From positions 1 to 5,700 of the forward strand of contig BBBL01000113.1 in assembly GCA_001311545.1 (NCBI GenBank): a stretch of DNA of 5,700 nt. Reading direction: 5' to 3'. The position numbers were made by a program, and so were the translations under genes. Below the pieces are notes generated by a model. It was not told the origin of the DNA and did not search any database. It saw only the letters and a list, made by a program, of their open reading frames with translations. This document shows positions 1-5,537 of the stretch, piece after piece; within the stretch, counting starts at the first letter, position 1, and each line of letters opens with the position of its first letter. Source of the stretch: Thermus kawarayensis JCM 12314. GTDB lineage: Bacteria > Deinococcota > Deinococci > Deinococcales > Thermaceae.

Positions 1-533
1 GGTGGCCTGGAGGGGCTCGGGCCCCGGAAGCTCGGCCAGGGTTTTCCGGTTCAGCGCCTGCACCGGATGGTCGGGGCGCTCGTACCCCTCGGTGGGCCCC
101 TAGGGCCAGGCCGCCGCCAGCATCCCGGCGTGCTTGCCCGAGCAGTTGTGGTGCAAGGGGGTCGGGCGGAGCCCCTGCTCCTCCAGGGCTTTCCGGGCTT
201 CCCGGGAAAAGGGCGGGTGTACCCCGCAGACCAGGTGCTCCGGACCGAGGCCGAGCTTTCCCAGGAAGCGGGCGGCCACCTCCACGTGGGTTTCGGTGCC
301 ATCGTGGCTGGCGGTGGCCAGGGCCACTTCCTCCTCCGTGAGGCCGAACCGCTCCACCGCGCCCGTGAGGAAGAGGGCCAGGGCCTGGAAGGGCTTGGCT
401 GAGGAGCGGAGATAGCTCACCAAAGCGGGGTCGCCGGCGTAGGCCAAGACCCCTCCCTCCCGTACAGGGCCAAGGAGACCCGGTGCCGGTTTTCCACAAG
501 CTCGCCGCGGTAGACCAAGACCTCCGCGCTCAC
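1..533 (-). pseudogene. L-asparaginase II family protein, left-edge partial, frameshift and in-frame amber codon
   Basis: The product would hydrolyse L-asparagine to aspartate and ammonia in the cytoplasm. The reading starts at GTG 533 as VSAEVLVYRGELVENRHRVS. After a one-base loss near 474-475 it continues as GPVREGGVLAYAGDP in the next frame. It shows the family's SxxK motif (RSSAKPFQAL), FGLTEEEVALATASHDG and HNCSGKHAGM. These match the Ser/Lys and Cys/Lys motifs of the Rhizobium etli ReAV-type asparaginases, which are unrelated to E. coli AnsA/AnsB. A TAG at 100-102 interrupts the frame, which resumes as GPTEGYERPDHPVQ, the expected next block, and runs off the left edge. The GTG start lies 9 bases after the DUF309 stop, in the same frame, and no other start codon fits, so the two are probably one transcript. 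Family identity is fairly sure; whether the gene is truly broken or misread is open. Confidence 0.82.
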
Positions 534-542
534 CCCCCAAGT

Positions 543-809
543 CTACGCCGCCTCGGCCAGGAGGGGCTTCCAGTCCAGGCCCAGGTAGGGGGAGGGGAGG
601 CCCCGGAGCCTGGCCTCGGCCTTCCTCAGGTTCCTGAGGCCCCTTTGGCCCCGGGCCTTCTGGTGGAGGGCCGCCGCCAGAAGGATGAGCCCCTGGAGGA
701 AGCGCCGCTTTTCCCCCTGGGCCTCGCGCCAGGCCTCTTCCAGGACCTCGTGGGCCTCAAAGTAGCGGCCCTCCCGCAGGTGGGCCAGGTAGGCTTCCAG
801 GGGGTCCAC
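543..809 (-). CDS. DUF309 family protein
   Basis: This is a small all-helical protein of 88 residues with a GTG start, a normal length for the family. It carries the DUF309 signature: RYFEAHEVLEEAWRE at about residues 15-29, with the conserved E-A-H core, then RRFLQGLILLAAALHQ at about 35-50. The biochemical role of DUF309 proteins is not established. The conserved His and Glu residues lie on the two core helices, but no reaction can be assigned from sequence. It lies immediately upstream of the asparaginase gene (9-base gap) and is divergent from tupA, with only 22 bases between the two start codons. A purine stretch, AGAAAG, directly abuts the GTG, too close for a normal ribosome binding site, so translation may be leaderless. 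The reading frame is intact. Confidence 0.85.
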   Translation of the reverse strand: MDPLEAYLAHLREGRYFEAHEVLEEAWREAQGEKRRFLQGLILLAAALHQKARGQRGLRNLRKAEARLRGLPSPYLGLDWKPLLAEAA

Positions 810-831
810 CTTTCTAGGCTAACCTTAGGTC
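810..831. promoter_or_regulatory. Short divergent promoter region between the DUF309 gene and tupA
   Basis: Only 22 bases separate two divergent start codons, so both promoters must overlap the flanking genes. On the plus strand TAACCT (820-825) is a -10-like hexamer 6 bases before the tupA ATG. On the minus strand TAGCCT (821-816) is a -10-like hexamer 6 bases before the DUF309 GTG. Both spacings suit leaderless transcripts, which are common in Thermus. The -35 boxes are not convincing: the best for tupA is TTCCAG at 795-800 with a 19-base spacer. The two hexamers overlap, so transcription in one direction could compete with the other. Confidence 0.35.
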
Positions 832-1629
832 ATGCGCCTCCTAGGGTGGGTCTTTCCCCTTTTCCTCATGGCCCAGGCCTTGAGGCTGGCCACCACCACC
901 AGCGTGTACGATTCCGGGCTTTTGGACCGGCTCCTTCCCCCCTTTCAAAGGGCCACGGGCCTCCAGGTGGAGGTCTTGGCGGTGGGTACGGGCCAGGCCC
1001 TCAGGCTGGCAGAAAGGGGGGATGTGGATGCGGTGTTGGTCCACGCCCCCGAGCTGGAGGAAGAGGCCCTTAGGCAGGGGTATTTGGCGGAGGGGTTTTG
1101 CCTGGCGGCCAACACCTTCCTCCTGGTGGGACCCCCGGCCGACCCGGCCCGGGTGGGAGAGGCCAAGGACGTCCTCGAGGCCTTCCGGCGCATCGCCCTG
1201 GCCAAGGCCCCCTTCGTCTCCCGGGGGGACCGTTCCGGGACCCACCTCAAGGAGGTTTCCCTCTGGAAGCGGGCCGGGGTGGAGCCCAGGCCCCCCTGGT
1301 ACCTAGAATCGGGGGCGGGGATGGGGCAGACCCTGGTCCTGGCGGCGGAAAAGGGAGCCTACACCCTTTCCGACCTCGCCACCCACCTGACCGTGGGGAA
1401 AAAGCGGGGCCTCGAGGCCCTTTACCGGAAGGAGGACCCCTTGCTCCTGAACCAGTACAGCTTCTACCCGGTGCCCCGATCCCCCAAGGTGGAGGAAGCC
1501 CGGAGGCTCCGTCGCTTCCTGGCCTCGGAGGAGGCCTCCGCCCGGGTGGCCTCCTTACAGGTGGAAGGGGTTCCCCTCTTCCGCCCCTTGGGGGGACGGT
1601 GTATCCTCCCGGTGGGTGGAGGCCGCTGA
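832..1629 (+). CDS. tupA: Tungstate ABC transporter, periplasmic substrate-binding protein
   Basis: This 265-residue protein would capture tungstate outside the inner membrane and deliver it to TupB. Residues 1-16 form a signal peptide with a hydrophobic core and a likely cleavage after AQA. The mature protein begins with LRLATTTSVYDSGLLD. The TTTS motif at 21-24 is the hallmark of the TupA/WtpA-like anion site that contacts the oxyanion. Other family blocks are FVSRGDRSGTH (128-138), GAGMGQTL (161-168) and YTLSDLATHL (177-186). TTTS followed by VYDSGLLD favours tungstate over molybdate (ModA) or phosphate carriers, although specificity among the oxyanions cannot be proved from sequence. The stop lies 14 bases inside the tupB start region, so translation is probably coupled. 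The last dozen residues after FRPLG look atypical and may reflect another one-base run-length change in the G6 at 1590-1595, but the frame is otherwise clean. Confidence 0.92.
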   Translation: MRLLGWVFPLFLMAQALRLATTTSVYDSGLLDRLLPPFQRATGLQVEVLAVGTGQALRLAERGDVDAVLVHAPELEEEALRQGYLAEGFCLAANTFLLVGPPADPARVGEAKDVLEAFRRIALAKAPFVSRGDRSGTHLKEVSLWKRAGVEPRPPWYLESGAGMGQTLVLAAEKGAYTLSDLATHLTVGKKRGLEALYRKEDPLLLNQYSFYPVPRSPKVEEARRLRRFLASEEASARVASLQVEGVPLFRPLGGRCILPVGGGR

Positions 1630-2267
1630 GCTCTGGGAGATCACCCTACGTAGCTAGGGGTGGCGGGGGCGGCCACCCTTCTTGCGGCCCTTCCCGCCGT
1701 GCCCCTGGGGCTTTGGGCTGGCCCTGAGGGGAGGAGGGGGGCTTTGGGGCCGGGTCCTCCTCTACGCGGGGATGGCCTTGCCCTCGGTGGTGGTGGGCCT
1801 TTTCCTCTACCTGCTCCTTTCCCGGTCGGGGCCTTTGGGGTCTTTGGGGCTCCTCTACACCCCCTACGCCATGGTGCTGGCGGAGGCCATCCTGGCCTTT
1901 CCCCTCATCGCCGCCTTTGTCCTCTCCGGGGCCAGGGCCAGGGTGGAGGAGGTGAGGCTCCTGGTGCGGAGCCTGGGGGGCGGGGAGGCCCAGGTCCTTC
2001 CCACCCTCTTCGGGGAGAGCCGCCGCACCCTGGCGGCGGCCCTGGCCGCAGGCTTCGGCGGGGCCATCAGCGAGGTGGGGGGCGGCCACCCTAGTGGGAG
2101 GGGATATCCGCCACCACACCCGGGTGCTCACCACCGCCATCGTGGTGGAAACCCGCAAGGGGGAGTTGGAAGCGGCCCTGGCCTTGGGCATGGTGCTCCT
2201 CGGGGTGGCCTTCGTGGTCACCGCCCTCTTGGTCCTTTTGGAGCGGGAGTCAGCTACTGACGGCTAA
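1616..2267 (+). pseudogene. tupB: Tungstate ABC transporter permease, three frameshifts, 3' end altered by IS insertion
   Basis: TupB would be the membrane channel of the tungstate importer. Three frame segments must be joined. VEAAELWEITLRS (from GTG 1616) is followed by a missing base near 1654. GVAGAATLLAALPAVPLGLW follows, with an extra G near 1714-1717. LALRGGGGLWGRVLLYAG onward runs to an extra G in the run 2077-2082, then AATLVGGDIRHHTRVLTTAI to the end. The joined protein has about five hydrophobic helices, the TupB block SRSGPLGSLGLLYTPYAMVL, and the cytoplasmic coupling loop with SLGGGEAQ and the G-AISEVGA motif. The present stop, TAA 2265, lies inside the IS end hairpin. Before insertion the gene would have ended in ERES with a TGA overlapping the tupC ATG, giving 212 residues, close to the family length. 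GTG 1599 is an alternative start in another frame. Confidence 0.85.
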
Positions 2268-2390
2268 AGCCGTCAGCTTGCCAGGGAGTGAAGATGCCTG
2301 AGGCGATTCCCCAGCATCGGGGCCAGCTGACCGTGGCCCAGGCCCCAGGAGCCCGCTCCTTGGGCCACCGCCCTGCGGGCGATGTTCACG
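2252..2390 (-). ncRNA. Predicted TnpB guide RNA (omega/reRNA) scaffold; 5' limit arbitrary
   Basis: In studied IS200/IS605 elements the guide RNA covers the 3' end of tnpB and the right end, and the DNA just past the right end supplies the guide. By position that would be this stretch on the minus strand, closing with the 8-bp right-end hairpin. The guide would start at about 2251 and read GACTCCCGCTCC into tupB. The tnpB 3' segment after the zinc finger codes for a variable tail (from about AQGAGSWGLGHG), as is usual where coding and scaffold overlap. I see no independent promoter or full fold, so this is placed by analogy. Confidence 0.35.
2257..2276 (-). repeat. Right-end hairpin of the IS200/IS605 element
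   Basis: CTGACGGCTAAAGCCGTCAG is a perfect 8-bp stem with a TAAA loop (TTTA on the element strand). It lies at the 3' side of tnpB, and the tnpB stop codon TGA (2275-2273) is inside the stem. It resembles the left-end hairpin in stem length and outer CTG/CAG pairs. In IS200/IS605 elements such sub-terminal hairpins are recognised by TnpA, and the right-end one also forms the 3' part of the TnpB guide RNA scaffold. It additionally creates the present tupB stop codon on the plus strand. Confidence 0.8.
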
Positions 2391-3429
2391 CTCGCCACCC
2401 AGTCGGCATTGTGCTGGAACCCACAGGCCTCGCAGCGGAAGAGGGCCTGGCTACGCCTGTTCTCCCTGGCGGTGTGCCCGCAACGGGGGCATTCCTGGCT
2501 GGTGTGCCTGGGGTCCACCGCCACCACCCCCACCCCCTTCAGGCGGGCCTTGTACTCCAGGAGGGACCGAAAGCGGGCGTAGGGCCAGAGGTGGTGCAGG
2601 TGGCGCTCTTCCTTCCCTCGTTTAGTCGTCCATTGCCTGATGCCACTAAGGTCCTCTATCGCCAGGACATCGCCGGGTTCCAGCAGGTCTACCATGCGCC
2701 GGGTGAGGGCGTGCAACGTGGCGTTCACGAAGCGGGCCTCCCTTCCGCTAAGCCGTTCCCAGAGACGCCTGACGCCCCTGGTGCGTTGGGAAGGGCGGTC
2801 CAGCCTGGACCGGACCTCGGCCCGCTTCTTCAGGTAGTGCAGACGCCTCCCCCTGAGGGGACCGCCAGGGAACCGTTCTCCGGTGGAGAGGGTGGCCAGG
2901 GCCTTCTGCCCCAGGTCCAGCCCCACCACCCTCCCACCCCCAGGTGGGGGTTCAGGAGTTTGGACCCGCAAGGTGATGTGGACGTACCACTTCCCCTTCG
3001 GCCCCTTGGTGAGGACCGCTCCCTGCACGCTCTTGGCCTGACGAAGCAAGTGGCGCTGATAGTTGCCGAGCTTGAGGGGAACGCGCATCCTCCTCGGACT
3101 GTGGTCAGGGAGACGGTCTCGTCCTCCAGGCGCAGGGAGAAGGTGCGCTGGTCAAAGGCGCAGGAGGTGGGCTGGTAAAACTTCGCCCGGCTTCCCCTCT
3201 TCCGCCCCACCCGGGCGATGGCCTGCACGGCGAGGTTGGCGCTCAAACCCATGGCCCGGAGGTCCCGGTAGACCAGGCGGTGGAGCCGGAAGCGGCGGAA
3301 CTCCCCCCGCTCCCTGGCCACCTTAAGGGCGTGGTTGCACCCCTCGGCGAAGAGCAAAACTGTAAACTCCAGAGCTTCGGCTTGTTCAGGATTAGGCTTC
3401 AGGGTGCAGCGCACCGTCAGGGTCTGCAC
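2273..3429 (-). pseudogene. tnpB: TnpB, RNA-guided nuclease of IS200/IS605 elements, one frameshift
   Basis: TnpB is an RNA-guided RuvC-like DNA endonuclease, ancestral to Cas12. The N-terminal part (from GTG 3429, VQTLTVRCTLKPNPEQ) has the usual OrfB start. It runs to DETVSLTTVRG and then needs one extra base near 3089-3092 to continue as MRVPLKLGNYQRHLL. The joined protein is 385 residues, a normal length. The RuvC acidic residues are visible: Asp in GLDLGQKALATLS (about 172), Glu in AIEDLSG (about 259) and Asp in HNADWVASVNIARRA (about 343). A four-cysteine zinc ribbon lies between the last two (CPRCG and CEACG, about 314-336). With the base restored there is no sign of inactivation. The second segment alone begins with ATG 3088 just after AGGAGG and could be made as a 271-residue fragment. 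The whole gene lies antisense to the tup operon. Confidence 0.88.
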
Positions 3430-3435
3430 GGAATC

Positions 3436-3465
3436 ATTGTAGCGGACCGTGCGAAAGGAGGTGAA
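3436..3465 (-). promoter_or_regulatory. Likely tnpB promoter, leaderless type
   Basis: Read on the minus strand, TTCACC (3465-3460) and TACAAT (3441-3436) resemble -35 and -10 boxes, with an 18-base spacer. The tnpB GTG (3429) follows only 6 bases after the -10 box, which places the transcription start at or beside the start codon, as in leaderless Thermus genes. The A+T content of TACAAT stands out against its G+C-rich surroundings. This spacing, and the lack of a better start in frame, supports GTG 3429. Confidence 0.5.
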
Positions 3466-3476
3466 GGCGCATTCCT

Positions 3477-3496
3477 CTGCCGACTTAAGTCGGCAG
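3477..3496 (-). repeat. Left-end hairpin of the IS200/IS605 element
   Basis: CTGCCGACTTAAGTCGGCAG is a perfect 20-base palindrome (8-bp stem, TTAA loop) upstream of the tnpB promoter. It has the same size and outer bases as the right-end hairpin. It lies about 19 bases inside the inferred element end at 3515, in keeping with sub-terminal hairpins of this group. Confidence 0.75.
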
Positions 3497-3515
3497 TTTC
3501 CCGCGCCAGATGCTT

Positions 3516-4191
3516 ATGAGCCGGTCTTGCGGGCGAAGGGGCTTTCCTACCACAGGGGCGGGTTTTCCCTGGAGGTGGGGGGCCTCGAGGTCTACCCCGG
3601 GGAGGTTCTGGCCGTGCTGGGCCCCTCGGGAAGCGGCAAAACCACCCTCCTCCGCCTCCTTTCGGGCCTTCTTCCCCCGGGGGAAGGCCAGGTGGAGGGG
3701 GGCTTCCGGGTCTACCTGCCCCAGACCCCCCTCCTCCTGCGGCGAAGCGTTCTGGAGAACGCCGCCTTTGGCCTCCGCCTCCGGGGCGTGCCCAAACGGG
3801 AAGCCACCGGCAGGCCCAGGCCTTGTTGGAGCGGGTGGGCCTGGGGGCCAAGGCCCACCAGGCCGCCCACACCCTCTCCGGGGGCGAGGCGGTGCGGCTG
3901 GCCCTGGCCCGCACCCTTCTGGTGGACCCTGAGGTCCTCCTTCTGGACGAGCCCACCGCCAGCCTGGACCCAAGCCACATAGCCCAGGTGGAGGACCTCT
4001 TGCGGCAGGCCGCCCGGGAGGGCCGGGGGGTGGTCCTGGCCACCCACGACCTCTTCCAGGCTCGGCGCCTGGCGGGACGGGTTCTCTTCCTCCTCCAGGG
4101 GCAGGTGGTGGAGTGCGCCGAGGCCCAAAGCTTTTTCCAGAGGCCGCAAGACCCGAGGAGCCAAGCCTTCCTGGAGGGAAGGCTATTGTGA
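3516..4191 (+). pseudogene. tupC: Tungstate ABC transporter ATP-binding protein, frameshifted
   Basis: TupC would hydrolyse ATP on the cytoplasmic side to drive tungstate import through TupB. All nucleotide-binding motifs are present: Walker A GPSGSGKTT, Q-loop YLPQTPLL, signature LSGGE, Walker B VLLLDEPTASLD and the His loop ATHD. The frame changes at 3804-3805, where GAAGCCACC should probably read GAAGCCCACC. That joins RGVPKREA to HRQAQALLERVGLGAKAHQ. The start is also uncertain. ATG 3516 is in the wrong frame by one base; a third C at 3521-3522 would give MSPVLRAKGLSYHRGG. TTG 3527 is an intact alternative. With both corrections the protein is 225 residues, normal for the family. The IS lies directly upstream with its tnpB pointing away, so transcription from the tup promoter must now cross the IS antisense to tnpB. 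Confidence 0.88.
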
Positions 4192-4197
4192 CGTCCT

Positions 4198-4285
4198 CCC
4201 CCGGCTAAATCCGGGGGCATCCCTTTCGGGATGCGCGCAAGATGTTCTTGCGCTTCGGTTCGTGGACCCCCGATGAATCGGGGGG
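4198..4285. repeat. Four consecutive hairpins downstream of tupC, possible IS200/IS605-derived remnant or terminator block
   Basis: Starting 6 bases after the tupC stop there are four perfect hairpins. The first is CCCCCGG/CCGGGGG (4198-4217, loop CTAAAT). The second is CATCCC/GGGATG (4218-4233, loop TTTC). The third is GCGCAAG/CTTGCGC (4235-4253, loop ATGTT). The fourth is CCCCCGA/TCGGGGG (4267-4284, loop TGAA). The two outer hairpins resemble each other, and the first resembles the IS end hairpins (CGGCTAAA-like loop). This suggests a small non-autonomous element with paired end hairpins and no gene. No T-run follows any stem, so intrinsic termination is uncertain, yet the convergent position would suit a bidirectional transcription end. 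The structure is seen directly; its identity is inferred. Confidence 0.6.
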
Positions 4286-4290
4286 ATTAC

Positions 4291-4365
4291 TGCCCCTTCT
4301 CCCCCTTTCCTACGCCCTGCCGGCTCGGGGAAGCCTGCCTAGGGGCCCCCATGCGCATGGGGTGG
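4291..4365 (+). repeat. Intergenic palindromic repeat, copy 1
   Basis: A pyrimidine-rich start (CCCCTTCTCCCCCTTTCC) is followed by ACGCCCTGCC, GGCTCGGGGAAGCC, TGCCTAGGGGCCCC and the 16-base palindrome CCCCATGCGCATGGGG (4347-4362). The same order, with mostly identical bases, occurs on the minus strand at 5537-5436. Copy 1 lacks a 13-base stretch before GGGGCCCC and a 12-base extension of the palindrome that copy 2 has. Its palindromic end stops within a few bases of the stop codon of the minus-strand gene at 4368. No protein is supported here. Confidence 0.7.
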
Positions 4366-4367
4366 CA

Positions 4368-4765
4368 TCAGCGGAAAAGGGCCTTGACCGCCTTTTCCAG
4401 CTCCTCCCCGGCCCTTTTGTCCAAGGTGAGCTTGACCTTTAGGGCCACCCTCAGGGCCTCTTCCTCCAGGCTTTCCCGGGTTTCGCACCCCTGGAGCTTC
4501 CGGATGAAGGGCTCCGCCCGGGGGCCAAGCCTGTCCTTGAGGAGGTCTACCAGCTTGGCGCAGAGCTCCTTGGGGCCTTCCACCGGGAGGATCAGGCCCC
4601 GCTTCAGAAGGCCCGCCAGGCCCGGTAGGCCTCCTCCCCCAGGCCGCTTTCCCGCACCACCTCCTCCTCCGTGCGGCGGCCGTCGCACAGGGTGTAGACC
4701 CGCCACTCCTCGGGGGTGGGTTTCCAGTCGCCCTCAGGGGGGTTGGGGTTGCGGCGGAAGACCAT
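4368..4765 (-). pseudogene. Small winged-helix-like protein of unknown function, one frameshift
   Basis: From ATG 4765 the frame reads MVFRRNPNPPEGDWKPTPEE, then WRVYTLCDGRRTEEEVVRES and GLGEEAYRA. One G is missing at 4619-4620 on the plus strand. After it the protein continues LAGLLKRGLILPVEGPKEL and ends in a highly charged helical tail, ALKVKLTLDKRAGEELEKAV. Corrected length is 132 residues. Residues about 19-62 fit the helix-turn-helix and wing pattern seen at the end of DUF4388-type proteins (decision helix, DG-R-T-EE, then LL-RGLI). The tail after about residue 66 matches nothing I recognise. The start lies 2 bases after the stop of the membrane protein gene, so translation is probably coupled. 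I cannot say whether it binds DNA or a protein partner. Confidence 0.68.
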
Positions 4766-4767
4766 GA

Positions 4768-5052
4768 TTACAAGGAGGCCACGATGGCGTCCACCAGGCG
4801 GAGGACCAGGTAGACGAAGACCGCCCCCAGGAGGAGGATGAGGGAGAGGAGAAATAGGAGAAGGCTAGAGGGCTCGCTCCAGGTGAGGAGGATGACCCCC
4901 AGGTAGGCCACGGCGAAAAAGCCTATGAGGAAGAGCATCTGGCCCCCCCGTTCCCCCATCACCCCGCCCGGGATGGCCCGCTTGAGCCTCAGGCCGTAGA
5001 GGACGTTGTAGACCATAAGGGCCAAGCCCAAAAAGAGGAAGACTTTTTCCAT
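4768..5052 (-). CDS. Small membrane protein of unknown function
   Basis: This intact 94-residue protein starts MEKVFLFLGLALMVYNVLYG. It has three predicted membrane segments, at about residues 4-21, 38-57 and 62-85. A basic loop lies between the first two (LRLKRAIPGGVMGERGG), which would face the cytoplasm by the positive-inside rule. I recognise no family motif. A short GAGG lies just before the ATG. The gene sits 9 bases downstream of the corrected stop of the 5062-5445 gene and 2 bases upstream of the winged-helix gene, so the three are probably one operon. The position suggests a membrane partner for its small neighbours, but this is only context. Confidence 0.75.
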   Translation of the reverse strand: MEKVFLFLGLALMVYNVLYGLRLKRAIPGGVMGERGGQMLFLIGFFAVAYLGVILLTWSEPSSLLLFLLSLILLLGAVFVYLVLRLVDAIVASL

Positions 5053-5061
5053 GTCCTCAGT

Positions 5062-5445
5062 CTACCCCGTCCACTCCCGGATGTAGAAGCTCTCCCCCCT
5101 CCACCGCCTTGCGCACGGGGCGGTAGCCGCGGTCAAACCAGATCTCCAAGACCGCCCGGTCCAGGCTCCTTGGGGCCACGATCTCCTTGCGCACGTAGTA
5201 GCCCTCTTCGGTGGGGGAGATCTCCATGCTCTTGGAGAGCCTGAGCTCCACCACCTCGCCGCTTTTCGTGCGCACCCGCACCCGGAAGGCCAGGGGGCCA
5301 TCGGGCCGCACGTGGGGGTCCCTGCGGAAGAACCACACGGTTAGGCTCCTTAAGGCCCGCCACCCGCGCCTGGGTGAGGGCGAAGAGGGCCTTCGGGACC
5401 TCCTGGACCTTTTGGGCGGAAGGGGAGGGGCTCGTACCACCCCAT
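5062..5445 (-). pseudogene. Hypothetical protein, several frameshifts, start codon inside a palindromic repeat
   Basis: Three frames join into one plausible protein of about 126 residues. MGWYEPLPFRPK (from ATG 5445) needs one T fewer at 5410-5413 (plus strand). VQEVPKALFALTQARVAGL then shifts somewhere in 5330-5355 into TVWFFRRDPHVRPDGPLAFR. It continues through VRTKSGEVVELRLSKSMEI and EIWFDRGYRPVRKAVEG, and with one C fewer at 5094-5099 ends in ESFYIREWTG at TAG 5064. Without that last change the frame runs to TGA 5057. The composition suggests a soluble beta-rich protein, but I do not recognise the family. The only usable start, ATG 5445, lies in the arm of the copy 2 palindrome, with a weak AGG five bases before it. 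It is followed after 9 bases by the membrane protein gene. Confidence 0.6.
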
Positions 5446-5537
5446 GCTGGCCTAGGCCAGCATGGGGGCCCCGGTAAAAGGTCCTTAGGCAGGCTTTCCC
5501 GAGCTGGCAGGGCGAGGGAAAAGGGGAGAAAGGGTAT
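5436..5537 (-). repeat. Intergenic palindromic repeat, copy 2, with a 28-base perfect palindrome
   Basis: On the minus strand the order is ACCCTTTCTCCCCTTTTCCC, then TCGCCCTGCC, AGCTCGGGAAAGCCTGCCTA, a 13-base AGGACCTTTTACC insert, GGGGCCCCC and a palindrome at 5467-5440. The palindrome arm is CCCCATGCTGGCCT and its exact complement follows. Aligned parts match copy 1 (4291-4365) at most positions. Copy 2 fills the whole gap between the M20 peptidase stop (TGA 5540-5538) and the next gene, and supplies that gene's start codon. In RNA the palindrome would form a 12-bp stem with a four-base loop that hides the start codon. Confidence 0.72.

Larger units (their letters stand above)
2252..3515 (-). 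mobile_element. IS200/IS605-group element carrying only tnpB (IS1341-like), inserted between tupB and tupC
   Basis: The element contains tnpB on the minus strand and has an imperfect hairpin pair of matching design near its two ends (2257-2276 and 3477-3496). There is no tnpA, so it could move only with a transposase supplied elsewhere. The ends are set by reconstruction: removing 2252-3515 joins GAGCGGGAGTC to ATGAGC. The tupB frame then reads to TCA TGA, with the stop overlapping the tupC ATG, a typical operon junction. No target duplication is needed, as expected for this group, which inserts beside a short target motif. Read on the element strand, the flank 5' of the left end is CTCAT, the inferred target/TAM. 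The A at 2252 and 3516 leaves a one-base ambiguity. The existence of the element is well supported; the exact ends are inferred. Confidence 0.8.

Noticed and set aside
100..102. TAG in asparaginase read as a recoded (pyrrolysine-like) codon
   Set aside because: No recoding machinery is seen, the gene also has a frameshift, and homopolymer changes or a plain mutation explain it better.
99..104. Recurrent CCTAGG hexamers (also near 840, 4338 and 5451) as a regulatory site
   Set aside because: They fall in coding and repeat DNA without consistent spacing or position, so chance or repeat membership is enough.
483..1245. Long open frames on the strand opposite to the DUF309 gene and tupA
   Set aside because: They lack family motifs and have low-complexity Gly/Pro/Arg composition typical of shadow frames in G+C-rich DNA, while the other strand carries clear signatures.
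2288..3178. 296-codon open frame on the plus strand across tnpB
   Set aside because: It is antisense to the well-supported TnpB zinc ribbon and RuvC motifs, and its own translation resembles no protein I know.
3417..4220. 267-codon open frame on the minus strand across tupC
   Set aside because: Composition is almost entirely Arg, Pro, Gly and Ser, and it shadows all ABC ATPase motifs on the plus strand.
4198..4285. CRISPR array or tRNA
   Set aside because: There are no direct repeats with regular spacers, and the four stems do not fold into a cloverleaf or carry tRNA consensus bases.
4291..5537. Facing repeats as terminal inverted repeats of a transposon carrying the three genes
   Set aside because: No transposase lies between them, no target duplication is visible, and one copy merges with a gene start, so a dispersed repeat is the simpler reading.
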